DNA of 22,363 bases from Lentisphaeria bacterium UBA1776 (lineage in GTDB: Bacteria > Verrucomicrobiota > Lentisphaeria > Victivallales > Victivallaceae), in the NCBI GenBank assembly GCA_002314605.1, contig DCGO01000118.1, positions 1 to 22,363 on the forward strand, written 5' to 3'. The notes under the pieces were generated by a model that had not been told where the DNA came from, ran no database searches, and was given only the letters and a program-made list of their open reading frames with translations. The position numbers and the translations under genes are program-made. Shown here piece by piece: positions 7,991 to 16,282 of the stretch (positions are counted from its first letter, which is position 1; every line of letters begins with the position of its first letter).

Positions 7991-8020
7991 TGTTTCCGGA
8001 AAATATATCATGTTTCCGGA
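7991..8020. repeat. Direct repeat TGTTTCCGGA flanking a -10 box
   Basis: The 10-mer TGTTTCCGGA occurs at 7991-8000 and 8011-8020, exactly 20 bp apart, about two helical turns. The first copy sits inside the small palindrome TTTCCGGAAA (7993-8002). The repeats flank the -10 box of the leftward promoter, which is a position suited to a transcription factor. A weaker third copy, TGTTTCAAGA, starts at 8023. Confidence 0.45.
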
Positions 8021-8030
8021 TCTGTTTCAA
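8002..8030 (-). promoter_or_regulatory. Promoter for the acyltransferase gene
   Basis: On the minus strand TTGAAA (8030 to 8025) and TATATT (8007 to 8002) are separated by 17 nt, with TGA directly before the -10 giving an extended -10. The expected start is near 7995, a short leader before the ATG at 7977. It overlaps the TGTTTCCGGA direct repeats. Confidence 0.6.
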
Positions 8031-8148
8031 GACTCATTCCGATGAATTTCCTGTCTGAACTGATGAAATAAAAACACCTCCCCCGCGTCACGTCTCCCGG
8101 TCGGTTTCCCCGCCGTCACATCCGCCATGAATAAAATCGGATCCGCGA

Positions 8149-8176
8149 TTGAAAATAGGAAATGCAGCTGTATAGT
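8149..8176 (+). promoter_or_regulatory. Possible promoter for the rightward glycan operon
   Basis: TTGAAA (8149-8154) and TATAGT (8171-8176) are 16 nt apart, about 35 nt upstream of the GH36 start at 8211. Spacing and position fit a sigma-70 promoter; the hexamers each differ from consensus by one base. No operator-like palindrome was seen beside it. Confidence 0.45.
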
Positions 8177-8210
8177 ATTCCCCGTATATTATCGAGACGG
8201 AGATTTCACC

Positions 8211-10334
8211 ATGACCGAACTCTTTTTCAGACAGGAAGCCGGAGATATGACGATGCTCTTTTTCCGGCAGAAGGAAACGTATGCTTTCACGCTTGTTCCG
8301 ACGGCGCTTTGCGGAGCAGTAACTCCCCACCGGACCGCCATCCCGGAAAATGAGGCAAACAAGTCCTACCTCCAGCGTTTTCCTCTGGAACCGGATGTTC
8401 TGGAGAGCATGATGCAGCTGAAATTTTCCGGAGACCCGGCTTTTGCCCAGTGTTTTCCTGGCAGGTCCATGCGGAACAGCGGCAGTGTTTCCCGGCTGCA
8501 GTTTCTGGATCAGAGAGTGACGGAAACCTCGGTCCGGACCCGTTTCCGGCACCCGGAAGGGGTGGTGGTGGAAAATATCGCGGAATTTGAAAAAGGGAAA
8601 CCGTATCTCGTTGTCAGCACCCGGCTCATCCATCAGGGCAAACGTGAAATGCCGCTGGAATATCTGGCGGGAGTCTCGCTGGGAATGCTTTCCCCCTTTG
8701 CTCCGGACGACGGACCCGGACGGTATTTCGTGCATCGTTTCCAGTCGGCATGGGCCGCCGAGGGCCGCCCCCTTGCGGAAAGCATGGACGAAGCGAACCT
8801 CGAAATGTCCTGGCAGGCGGCGGGACTGCGGAACATCCGCTTCGGAGTCAACGGCTCCATGCCGGTACGGGGATTCTTCCCCTTCCTCGCACTGGAGGAC
8901 CGGGAGGCTGGCGTTTTCTGGGGAATTCAGGCGGAAGCCCCGGCTTCGTGGGAACTGGAGATCGCCCGGACGGGGGATTTTCTCAGCCTTTCCGGCGGCT
9001 GTCCCGGCAGGGAAACCGGATCCTGGACCAGAGTCCTGCATCCCGGCGAAACTTTTGACAGCATGAAAATGATCGTCTCCTGCGTGCATGGGTCTTTGGA
9101 CGACCTTTGCGGCAGAATGCAGCAGTATCAGCAGACGGCCCCCCCTGCGGAAAAAGACACCGCCGTCATCTTCAATGAATACTGCACCACCTGGGGCCGT
9201 CCGTGGAAAAAGAATCTGGAGATGCTCCTTACCCCCGCCAGCGCGTGCGGGGCAAAGTATTTCGTGATGGATGCCGGGTGGTTCCGGAACGATGCCAAAG
9301 AAAACCGTGGCTGTGTGGGAGACTGGAACCCGAAAGACGAAATGTATCCCGGCGGCGGCTTTGCCGGCATGACGGAAGCCATCCGGCAGGCGGGCATGAT
9401 CCCGGGGATCTGGTTCGAATTTGAGATCTGTCTGGAAAATTCGGCCACGGCGAAGGCACACCCGGACTGGTTTCTGACCCTGGACGGAACCCCCGTCCGG
9501 ACGGGCCCCCGGATGTTTCTGGACCTCCGCAAAGAAGAAGTCCGGAACCATCTGCGGGAAAAGGTCATTGCATTCCTCCGGAAGTACCGCATCGGCTATA
9601 TGAAAGTCGATTACAACGGCTCCACGGGAGGATGGTGCGACGGCCCGGAAAATCCGGCGGAAAATCACCGGAAATACATGGAGTCCGTGCTGGAATTTTT
9701 TGAGGAGATCCGGCGGGATCTCCCGGATCTGGTACTGGAAATATGCGCTTCCGGAGGGCACCGCTGCACTCCGGCGTGGGGCCGGATCGCGGACCTCTTC
9801 AGCGTGTCAGACGCCCACGAGGGGGTGGAGATCCCCCTCATTTCCGCCAACACCCTCCGGATGGTCCCGGCGGTCAAGAATCAGACGTGGGTCACGCTGA
9901 GGCCGTGGAACGACGAAAAACGTCTTTTTTACCTCCTCTGCGGGGGATTCCTCGGGCGTCTCTGTCTCTCGGGGGATCTGGATAAACTTTCCGCCGGACA
10001 GTTTGCCGTGGTCCGGAGAGCATGCGATTTGTACCGGGCGGCGGCGGAGACCGTCTGCACCGGGAAATTCCATGTGGAACAGCACTGGAACCGGTCCTTT
10101 CTGCGTCCGGAAGGGTGGCAGAGTGTCCGCTTCCGGTCGGGAAAGAAGCAACTGACAGTCCTCCACACCTTCGGCAATCCTCCGGAGGAGATCGCGTTCC
10201 CGGCAAAGTCCCATGAACACACACTTTTTGCGCCGCAGAGTGCGGACTGCAAAGTTCAAAACGGCATGTTCCGCTGGCTGGCTCCGGCACCCTTTTCGGC
10301 ACTGATACTCTCGGAAAATGAAGGAGAAAACTGA
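8211..10334 (+). CDS. GH36 alpha-galactosidase
   Basis: A 707-aa protein, the normal length for bacterial GH36 alpha-galactosidases, which release terminal alpha-linked galactose with retention of configuration. It shows the N-terminal beta-sandwich (about 1-300), then a (beta/alpha)8 barrel. Landmarks are FVMDAGWF (351-358), WFEFEICLENS (401-411), the nucleophile D467 in YMKVDYNG, and the acid/base D534 in SVSDAHEG. YMKVDYN differs from the common YIKWDMN, pointing to a less typical subgroup, so another alpha-galactoside-like substrate is possible. There is no signal peptide, so it acts in the cytoplasm on imported oligosaccharide. The start at 8211 is chosen because GGAG lies 8 nt upstream and the protein begins with a normal domain edge; an ATG at 8127 precedes the likely promoter. 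It is the first gene of the rightward operon. Confidence 0.9.
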   Translation: MTELFFRQEAGDMTMLFFRQKETYAFTLVPTALCGAVTPHRTAIPENEANKSYLQRFPLEPDVLESMMQLKFSGDPAFAQCFPGRSMRNSGSVSRLQFLDQRVTETSVRTRFRHPEGVVVENIAEFEKGKPYLVVSTRLIHQGKREMPLEYLAGVSLGMLSPFAPDDGPGRYFVHRFQSAWAAEGRPLAESMDEANLEMSWQAAGLRNIRFGVNGSMPVRGFFPFLALEDREAGVFWGIQAEAPASWELEIARTGDFLSLSGGCPGRETGSWTRVLHPGETFDSMKMIVSCVHGSLDDLCGRMQQYQQTAPPAEKDTAVIFNEYCTTWGRPWKKNLEMLLTPASACGAKYFVMDAGWFRNDAKENRGCVGDWNPKDEMYPGGGFAGMTEAIRQAGMIPGIWFEFEICLENSATAKAHPDWFLTLDGTPVRTGPRMFLDLRKEEVRNHLREKVIAFLRKYRIGYMKVDYNGSTGGWCDGPENPAENHRKYMESVLEFFEEIRRDLPDLVLEICASGGHRCTPAWGRIADLFSVSDAHEGVEIPLISANTLRMVPAVKNQTWVTLRPWNDEKRLFYLLCGGFLGRLCLSGDLDKLSAGQFAVVRRACDLYRAAAETVCTGKFHVEQHWNRSFLRPEGWQSVRFRSGKKQLTVLHTFGNPPEEIAFPAKSHEHTLFAPQSADCKVQNGMFRWLAPAPFSALILSENEGEN

Positions 10335-10336
10335 CC

Positions 10337-12802
10337 ATGACCGCAGACAACACGATGAATCGGAAATTTCAGGACATCCTGAGCCGGATCGACGGCGGGG
10401 AACTGGTCCGGAAGACCACGGAACTCTGCCGGATCGAAATGGGGCAGACCTTCCGCCACTACCATCAGGCCATCGACCGCATCTGCAGTGAAATGCGCGA
10501 GGCGGGCATTCCCAATGTGGAAAAACTGAACTTTCCGGCGGACGGAACCACCGTTTACGAGGACAAGCGCATGCCCCTCGGCTGGGACGCCACCGTGGGA
10601 AAACTCACCCTCTGCGACAAGGAGGGGACCGTGGCCGCGGATTTTCAGGCTCACCCCTTCCATCTCGTCAAAGGCTCCTGCGCGGTCAAACCGGAAGGGG
10701 AGATCATGCGGATCATTACGGAACAGCAGTTTCTGGCCGGGGAGGATCCCCGGAACGCGCTGGTCATCCTGGAATCCCCCACCTGGCCCCGGGCGGCGGT
10801 CCTCACCCCCATTCTGGATCAGGGAGGACGGGGGTTCATCACCGATTTTCTGCTCCACGGCCGTCAGGAACACCCGGAAGCGCTGCAGTGGGTCAATGCC
10901 TGTACCGAGGGCAGCAACTGGCACATCCAGTGCGAGGACCGGGAATTTGTGGCGTTTTCGGTCAGCCTCACCATGGGGAACAAACTCCGGGAACTGGCCG
11001 CCAGGGGGGGACTGAAGGCAAAAGTGGAGTGCGACGGGCGCCGTTTCAAGGGGGAACTCCCTGCCGCCACCGCATTGATCCCCGGCCGGAGAAAGGAAGA
11101 GGTCTGGCTTTTTGCCCATACGTTTGAACCCCTGCTGGACGACGATTCCAACGGGGTGACCGCCGGGATCCGGATCGCCCGGGAGATCCTGCGGGAAGGT
11201 ACCCCGGAGTACTCCCTGCGGCTGGTCTTCACCATGGAGCTTTACGGCTACGCCGCATTTCACGCCAATTTCACGGGCAAGGTCATCGGCGCGGCCAATA
11301 TCGACTCCATCGCCTGCCGGAAGGGAGATATGTGCAAGGTCATGCCGCCGATACGCTCCGTTCCCTTCCACGGGGTCGCCATGGCAAAAAACCTGAGCAC
11401 TTCCCTGCAGAATGAAGTGAAGACCCTTCTGACCAGGCCCTGCAGTGTGGACGATATGTTTCTCTCCGCCACCACCAATATTCCCACGGTCTGGTTTCTG
11501 AAAACACAGGATCCCGACTTTCCGGACGCAGAAAATTTCTGGCATACCTCCCTTCAGACGGAGGAGGGGTTCCTGGATCCCGGGGTCTTCGCCAGATATA
11601 CGGCGCTGGCCGCACTCTGGTTCAAAGAGGTCCTGTTCTTCAAAGGCGAAGAGGAGCCCCTGCCGGAACCGGTGCTGAATCCGATCCATTCCCCGTGGAG
11701 GGATTACGCCGCAAAACAGGTCTTCGACCGGGTGGGGACGGGATTGCCGCAGGACAAGGTCCGGATCCCCTTCCGCAAGCGCCGCCGTCTGCCGGACGGG
11801 GTGCTGTACGGTCCCTTCGCAAGCATCCTTTCCGGCATGGACGGACAAAAAGATCTGGCGCAGATCATTCTGGAAACGGAAGCCGACCGGGAAGTCACCA
11901 TGACCGAACCGGAGATCCGCAAGGCCGTCAACGCCATCGGGTATCTTACCGGATGGGGATATCTGAAACTGGTGAAAGGCACCCCCCTCACCCGCGCCAT
12001 GCTGGCGGAAACTCTGGGGAAACTCGGGGTGAAAAACGGGGACATCCTCCTGGTCCACTCCTCCGTCTCCGGCTGCGGCTATGTGGAGGGCGGGGTCCGG
12101 GCCATAGTAAACGGCATCATGGATGCTCTCGGCAGCAGCGGCACGGCCCTCTTCCCCGCCTTCACCCGGCCCTATATCTACCTCGGGACCAATGTGAACA
12201 AGAGCTGGAACTACCGGCCCTACGACCCGAAAGATCCGGAACAGATCTGGGTGGGAGAGCTGCCGAAAGCCGTATTGGAATTTTTCCCGGACGCGGTCCG
12301 GAGCGAACACGCCACCCATTCATGGGCGGCACTGGGGGCCCGTGCCGCAGAACTCACCCGGGATCAGCGTTTCACCGATCCCCCGGCATCCGCGACCTCC
12401 CCCATGGCTCAGGCACTGAAAAACGGCGGCAAGGTGATCTATCTTGGAACGGGCCTGGCCCCGTCTACCTTCCTCCACTACATTGAAACCGTCAACGATG
12501 CCCCCTTCCTGCAGCCGGCGGTGTGCAGGGTGAAAGATCCGGACGGTGCTCTCCGGACGGTGCTTCTGGAGAAACACCTGCCGGGGCACCGGGATTTTTA
12601 CCGGAAAGATGCGGAGAACTGCAAATTTTTCCGGCAGGCGGTGCAGGAAGGACTCCATATTCACGAGATCCCGTTCGGAATGGGGAAGATCCAGATGATC
12701 GACCTTCAGAATTTTTACGAAATCGGCATGAAACTGTGGAAAAAAGATCCCCGGATCCTCCTCTGCGATGATCCGGAATGCGTTTTCTGCCGGCAATTTT
12801 AA
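10337..12802 (+). CDS. M28/DUF4910-like peptidase fused to AAC(3)-like N-acetyltransferase
   Basis: An 821-aa cytoplasmic protein with two catalytic-type domains. Residues 1-435 resemble M28/DUF4910 aminopeptidases, with an inserted segment about 85-210. Expected metal ligands are H261 (FAHTFEP), D268-D270 (DDDSNG), E301 (MELYG), D323 (NIDS) and H403 (FWHTS); the usual EE pair is a single Glu. Residues 475-547 look like a winged-helix linker. Residues 555-800 match aminoglycoside 3-N-acetyltransferases: GDILLVHSSVSGCGYVEGG (568-586), LGSSGTALFPAFT (598-610), H658 in RSEHATHSWAALG, and KVIYLGTGLAPSTFLHYIE (699-717). The tail ends CDDPECVFC (810-818). The start is 2 nt after the GH36 stop, with AAGGAG inside GH36. 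The acetyltransferase domain is probably metabolic, not drug resistance. Family calls are firm; the joint function is unknown. Confidence 0.82.
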   Translation: MTADNTMNRKFQDILSRIDGGELVRKTTELCRIEMGQTFRHYHQAIDRICSEMREAGIPNVEKLNFPADGTTVYEDKRMPLGWDATVGKLTLCDKEGTVAADFQAHPFHLVKGSCAVKPEGEIMRIITEQQFLAGEDPRNALVILESPTWPRAAVLTPILDQGGRGFITDFLLHGRQEHPEALQWVNACTEGSNWHIQCEDREFVAFSVSLTMGNKLRELAARGGLKAKVECDGRRFKGELPAATALIPGRRKEEVWLFAHTFEPLLDDDSNGVTAGIRIAREILREGTPEYSLRLVFTMELYGYAAFHANFTGKVIGAANIDSIACRKGDMCKVMPPIRSVPFHGVAMAKNLSTSLQNEVKTLLTRPCSVDDMFLSATTNIPTVWFLKTQDPDFPDAENFWHTSLQTEEGFLDPGVFARYTALAALWFKEVLFFKGEEEPLPEPVLNPIHSPWRDYAAKQVFDRVGTGLPQDKVRIPFRKRRRLPDGVLYGPFASILSGMDGQKDLAQIILETEADREVTMTEPEIRKAVNAIGYLTGWGYLKLVKGTPLTRAMLAETLGKLGVKNGDILLVHSSVSGCGYVEGGVRAIVNGIMDALGSSGTALFPAFTRPYIYLGTNVNKSWNYRPYDPKDPEQIWVGELPKAVLEFFPDAVRSEHATHSWAALGARAAELTRDQRFTDPPASATSPMAQALKNGGKVIYLGTGLAPSTFLHYIETVNDAPFLQPAVCRVKDPDGALRTVLLEKHLPGHRDFYRKDAENCKFFRQAVQEGLHIHEIPFGMGKIQMIDLQNFYEIGMKLWKKDPRILLCDDPECVFCRQF

Positions 12803-12814
12803 CAGGAGAGCAAC

Positions 12815-14086
12815 ATGACTGTCGAAGAATTTTCGGAACTCCGTTACGGAATGTTCGTCCACTTCGGGCTTTTCAGCGAACTGGCCCGGGGCGAATGGGT
12901 CATGAACCGGGAACAGATCCCCGTGGAGGAAATGGAGGCCCTTGCCGGAAACTTTCACCCGGACAACTTCAATGCCGACGAGATCTGCCGTCTGGCCGTG
13001 GAGGGGGGGATGAAGTACATCGTCTTCACCACCATGCACCACGAGGGATTCCGGATGTATGATACAGGTCTTTCCGGGTTCAACAGCGTAAAATTCTGTC
13101 ACCGGGATTTCGCCCGGGAGATCGTGGAGGCGGCCAGAAAACACGGCCTGAAAACCGGGTTGTACCACAGCCTCAACAACTGGCACGACGCCCCGGACGC
13201 AGTGGACGCTCTGGAGGATCCGAAAAAGTACAACATCTTCATCGCCAACACCTTTGACCGGCTGAAAGAACTGGTCACAAAATACAACCCCATTGACATC
13301 CTCTGGTACGATGGCTGGTGGCCCTACCACCGGGACGGCTGGCAGGCCGAACGGATGAACCGGGAACTCCGGGAGATCCAGCCCCATCTTCTCTTCAACG
13401 GGCGGAACGGCCTCCCCGGGGACTTCGGGACCCCCGAACAGCACCTCACCGCCCCGGTGCCGTGGCGGCCCTGGGAGGCGTGCATGACCTTGAACAACCA
13501 CTGGGGGTATCACCGGAGCGACCACTGCTGGAAGAGCCCGGCGGAGGTCATCAATATGCTCATGACCTGCGGTCTGGGCCGGGGGAATCTCCTCCTCAAT
13601 ATCGGTCCCCGGGGGGACGGTTCCATTCCGGAAAGATCCGTGGAGATCATCCGCGCCGTGGGCAGATGGATCCGGGAGGAAGGCGGAAGCGAAGTCCTTT
13701 CCGGCTGCGACAAGCTCTCCTTCAGCCCCACGGTCCCGAACCCCGCCGACCGGGGAGACTGGGACCCGCAGGGGAAATTCGCGGCGTCCGGAAACAACCT
13801 TTATCTGGTGATGCAGTACAATCCGGGGAGGTGTTATACTCTTACCGGACTGCGGGCCGAAGTCCGGTCCGTCCTGGTCTGCGGAAGCACGCCCCTCAAG
13901 TTCACGCAGACCGGGGACAAAATCACGGTGAAACTCCCGGAGGCGCTGGAAAAGATGACCGCCCCGGTGCTGAAATTCGTCTGCGATCGGAAACCGGCCG
14001 TTTACCGTACCGGCGGGATGCGCATCCCCAAATGCGAACACCCCCGCTACGACCCCATGGAACCGGATATCAAGTACGAGGAGTGA
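12815..14086 (+). CDS. GH29 alpha-L-fucosidase
   Basis: A 423-aa protein of glycoside hydrolase family 29, retaining exo-alpha-L-fucosidases. It shows RYGMFVHFGLFSE (10-22), the substrate-binding TTMHHEGF (72-79), the nucleophile D166 in ILWYDGWW, and LLNIGPRGDGSIPE (260-273). A likely acid/base is E221 or E208 (RPWEAC, GTPEQH), which cannot be fixed without alignment. The catalytic barrel is followed by a short beta-sandwich (about 330-415). There is no signal peptide, unlike many GH29 enzymes, so it acts on imported material. AGGAG lies 8 nt upstream of the ATG, and the gene begins 12 nt after the M28-AAC(3) gene. Together with GH36 it implies a substrate bearing both fucose and alpha-galactose, as on mucin or blood-group-type glycans; that link is inference. 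Confidence 0.92.
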   Translation: MTVEEFSELRYGMFVHFGLFSELARGEWVMNREQIPVEEMEALAGNFHPDNFNADEICRLAVEGGMKYIVFTTMHHEGFRMYDTGLSGFNSVKFCHRDFAREIVEAARKHGLKTGLYHSLNNWHDAPDAVDALEDPKKYNIFIANTFDRLKELVTKYNPIDILWYDGWWPYHRDGWQAERMNRELREIQPHLLFNGRNGLPGDFGTPEQHLTAPVPWRPWEACMTLNNHWGYHRSDHCWKSPAEVINMLMTCGLGRGNLLLNIGPRGDGSIPERSVEIIRAVGRWIREEGGSEVLSGCDKLSFSPTVPNPADRGDWDPQGKFAASGNNLYLVMQYNPGRCYTLTGLRAEVRSVLVCGSTPLKFTQTGDKITVKLPEALEKMTAPVLKFVCDRKPAVYRTGGMRIPKCEHPRYDPMEPDIKYEE

Positions 14087-14093
14087 CCGGAAG

Positions 14094-15284
14094 ATGACAG
14101 CTGTGACGAAAATCCTTCAGCAGGCCGGGGCCGCTGCCGTCTATGCGGCGGGCCTGCAGGCGGGAGCTGCCGTTTACGAGTTTGCCGGGCAGCCGGATGC
14201 CAAAGGGGGGTGGACCTTTCTTGCTTCCGAAGAAGGAAAAATGGTCTATATTCCTTTTGAGGGGGTTTACGAGAGCAAGGGAGGACGGATCAAGTCTCCC
14301 GGATTTTCCCTGAACAAACCCGCAGGGGAAGGGGCTTTTTTCCGTCTCACCTTTACGGCGCAGGCCGCCGTGCAGGGGTACTGGTGGGTGGATTTTTACG
14401 ACCGGGACGGCAAGCCTCTGGCGGACATCAACAGCGCTCTGTACGCTTCGGACAAGGCGGTCCGGCAGGATGAAGTATTCTTCGCCGATCCCCGGGCGGT
14501 CCGGGCGGAAATATCCTTTGTCACCAAAAAAGGGGTGGCCGTCCGGGATATCCGGCTGGAAAGGATCTCCCCGGCGGAAGCCGCCGCATGGTGCGACCGG
14601 CTTTTTGCGGCCCTTCCGCAGAAACCCTTCCCGGTTGCGAAAGACGCTTTCCGGCTCCTCCCGAAAACCCGGGCCGCGCTGAATCAGGGGACTCCATGGA
14701 AAATCCTGATGCTGGGGGACAGCATTGTCAACGACACCTGGTGTTCCAATTTTCAATCCCTTGTCATGCGGGATTTTCCGGAGGCGAAACTGCAGTTCCT
14801 GCTCTCTGTCCGGGGAAGCACCGGGGTCTGGTTTTACCGGGAACCGGCGAATTTTCAGGAATATGTCGGGCAATTCAAGCCGGATCTGGTCATGATCAGC
14901 GGCATCTCCAACGTGGGGAAGACCGGGGACCCGGAAGCGGATCTTGTTTCCGTGATCCGGCAGTGCCGGGCCATTGGAGCGGAAGTTGTGGTGATGAGCC
15001 CGCCTCTCTCGTACAAGTGGAGACCGGGGGCGGCCCCCGTGCCGTGGCGCGAAGACTGGACTACGGAGAGAGGCTTCCGTCCCTACCGCCGGGACTACCA
15101 GTTTGCCGCTGCGGACAAGACCCGGACGGCGTACTGGGATCTGACCACCGGCCCCTGCCGGATCGTGGAGGACTGTCCGCAGGAATCAGCCTGGTTCAGC
15201 CGGGATGCAGTTCATAACAACAACCGGGGGAAACAGCTGATCGGACAGAATCTTGCGGCTTGGTTTCGCATGGCAAAAGAATGA
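14094..15284 (+). CDS. SGNH/GDSL-type hydrolase with N-terminal beta domain
   Basis: A 396-aa protein. Residues 28-155 form a beta-rich domain like those in carbohydrate-active proteins (WWVDFYDRDGKPL at 97-109). Residues 200-395 carry an SGNH hydrolase: block I LMLGDSIVND with S210, block II Gly in SVRGSTG (G241), block III GISN (N273), and block V SRDAVHNN with D371 and H374. SGNH enzymes typically deacylate sugars or lipids. The first 27 residues (AGAAAVYAAGLQAGA) could be an atypical signal peptide but lack a strong charged start, so export is uncertain. GAGGAG precedes the ATG by about 10 nt and the gene begins 7 nt after the fucosidase stop, so it is translated from the same operon. An acetyl-ester or other acyl substrate on the glycan is inferred. 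Confidence 0.85.
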   Translation: MTAVTKILQQAGAAAVYAAGLQAGAAVYEFAGQPDAKGGWTFLASEEGKMVYIPFEGVYESKGGRIKSPGFSLNKPAGEGAFFRLTFTAQAAVQGYWWVDFYDRDGKPLADINSALYASDKAVRQDEVFFADPRAVRAEISFVTKKGVAVRDIRLERISPAEAAAWCDRLFAALPQKPFPVAKDAFRLLPKTRAALNQGTPWKILMLGDSIVNDTWCSNFQSLVMRDFPEAKLQFLLSVRGSTGVWFYREPANFQEYVGQFKPDLVMISGISNVGKTGDPEADLVSVIRQCRAIGAEVVVMSPPLSYKWRPGAAPVPWREDWTTERGFRPYRRDYQFAAADKTRTAYWDLTTGPCRIVEDCPQESAWFSRDAVHNNNRGKQLIGQNLAAWFRMAKE

Positions 15285-15285
15285 C

Positions 15286-15299
15286 AAAACAAATGTTTT
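15286..15299. other. Short inverted repeat between SGNH and DUF4886 genes
   Basis: AAAACA and TGTTTT are exact inverted arms around AA. It lies in the 30-nt gap just upstream of the DUF4886 ribosome site (GGAAAGG). The arms are too AT-rich to form a strong terminator and it may simply be chance; it shares the AAAAC/GTTTT arm ends with the palindrome at 28-50. Confidence 0.25.
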
Positions 15300-15314
15300 C
15301 TGGAAAGGAAAAAA

Positions 15315-16244
15315 ATGAAAAAATTGATTGCTCTCTTTTTCGCGCTGGCAACATGCGCACTCACGGCGGCGGAGCCGGTCAGGGAACTCAAGATCCTGAC
15401 CATCGGTAACAGCTTCGCCTGGAGTGTCTTCAAGTCTCTCCGGAGTATTGTGGAGGCGGATCCCTCCTGCAAAGTCACCATTGTGGCCGCCAACATGGGG
15501 GGATGCTCCTTTGAAAGACACTGGAAATATTATCAGGAAGGCCGCAAACCCTACGCAGGGAAATACTCTCTCAAGGAAATGATCCGGCAGGACAAGTGGG
15601 ATATTGTCACCATCCAGCAGGTGAGTCAGTTCAGCTGGAGGCCGGAGACCTACCAGCCCTACGCCGACAACATCGTCCGGCTGGTCCGGGAGAACGCCCC
15701 TCAGGCGGAGATCGTGGTTCAGCAGACTTGGAGCTATCACGCCAACGATCCCCGGCTCACGGCGAAAGTCTGGAAGATCGATCAGGACATGATGTACGAC
15801 AAGCTGACCGCCGGGTACACCAGTCTTGCTCAGAAGTACGATTGCAGGATCATTCCTTCGGGATACGCCGTGCAGCTGTACCGCAAGGCCGTCGGCAAGG
15901 AGAAACTCCAAGGCCCCGATCCGGCAAAATTTGCCGGTCTGAAAGAGGGGGAGAATCCGGTGAATCCAGACGTGGTGGGCAATTTCACCTGGGGCAAGGA
16001 CCGGAAGACCGGGAAAACCGTTTTCCGGAAGGACCCGATCCATCTGAATTTCCGGGGGGAATATCTTCAGGGACTGGTCTGGTACGGGTTCCTTTTCGGC
16101 AAAGACCCGGAAAAATCCGCCTGTGTCCCGGCCGGGATCTCCAGAGAAGAAGCGGCGCTGCTCAAGCGCTGTGCCGCTTCGGCGGTCCGGGATTTTCCTC
16201 AGGTCAAGAAGGGATACAAACGCCCCGCCGCACTGCAGAAGTGA
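15315..16244 (+). CDS. DUF4886 SGNH-like secreted hydrolase
   Basis: A 309-aa exported protein (signal peptide MKKLIALFFALATCALTAA). It starts with the DUF4886 signature ILTIGNSFAWSVF (27-39), where S33 is the predicted nucleophile in a GNS variant of the SGNH block I. D240 and H243 in RKDPIHLNFRGEYL supply the C-terminal D-x-x-H. Other family features are IVTIQQVSQFS (97-107) and the IVVQQTWSY segment (133-141). DUF4886 proteins are common in Bacteroidota and Verrucomicrobiota glycan loci and are presumed carbohydrate esterases; the substrate is not known. This is the second SGNH-type gene in a row and is clearly exported, so the two could act on the same ester in different compartments. The ATG follows GGAAAGGAAAAAA. 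Confidence 0.85.
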   Translation: MKKLIALFFALATCALTAAEPVRELKILTIGNSFAWSVFKSLRSIVEADPSCKVTIVAANMGGCSFERHWKYYQEGRKPYAGKYSLKEMIRQDKWDIVTIQQVSQFSWRPETYQPYADNIVRLVRENAPQAEIVVQQTWSYHANDPRLTAKVWKIDQDMMYDKLTAGYTSLAQKYDCRIIPSGYAVQLYRKAVGKEKLQGPDPAKFAGLKEGENPVNPDVVGNFTWGKDRKTGKTVFRKDPIHLNFRGEYLQGLVWYGFLFGKDPEKSACVPAGISREEAALLKRCAASAVRDFPQVKKGYKRPAALQK

Positions 16245-16282
16245 TCCGGCAGGATTTTTGAAAATAGAGGAGAAAGACAGAG

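Noticed and set aside
10256..12319. Very long open frames antisense to real genes (for example 687 codons here, 557 at 8088-9761, 573 at 12320-14041)
   Set aside because: They are produced by GC-rich third positions of the plus-strand genes. Their translations are Gly/Pro/His/Arg-rich with no domains, and the sense frames have clear families and ribosome sites.
11990..12790. Antibiotic resistance gene from the AAC(3) similarity
   Set aside because: The domain is fused to a peptidase-like domain in a catabolic operon, with no mobile element or resistance context, so a metabolic role is more likely.
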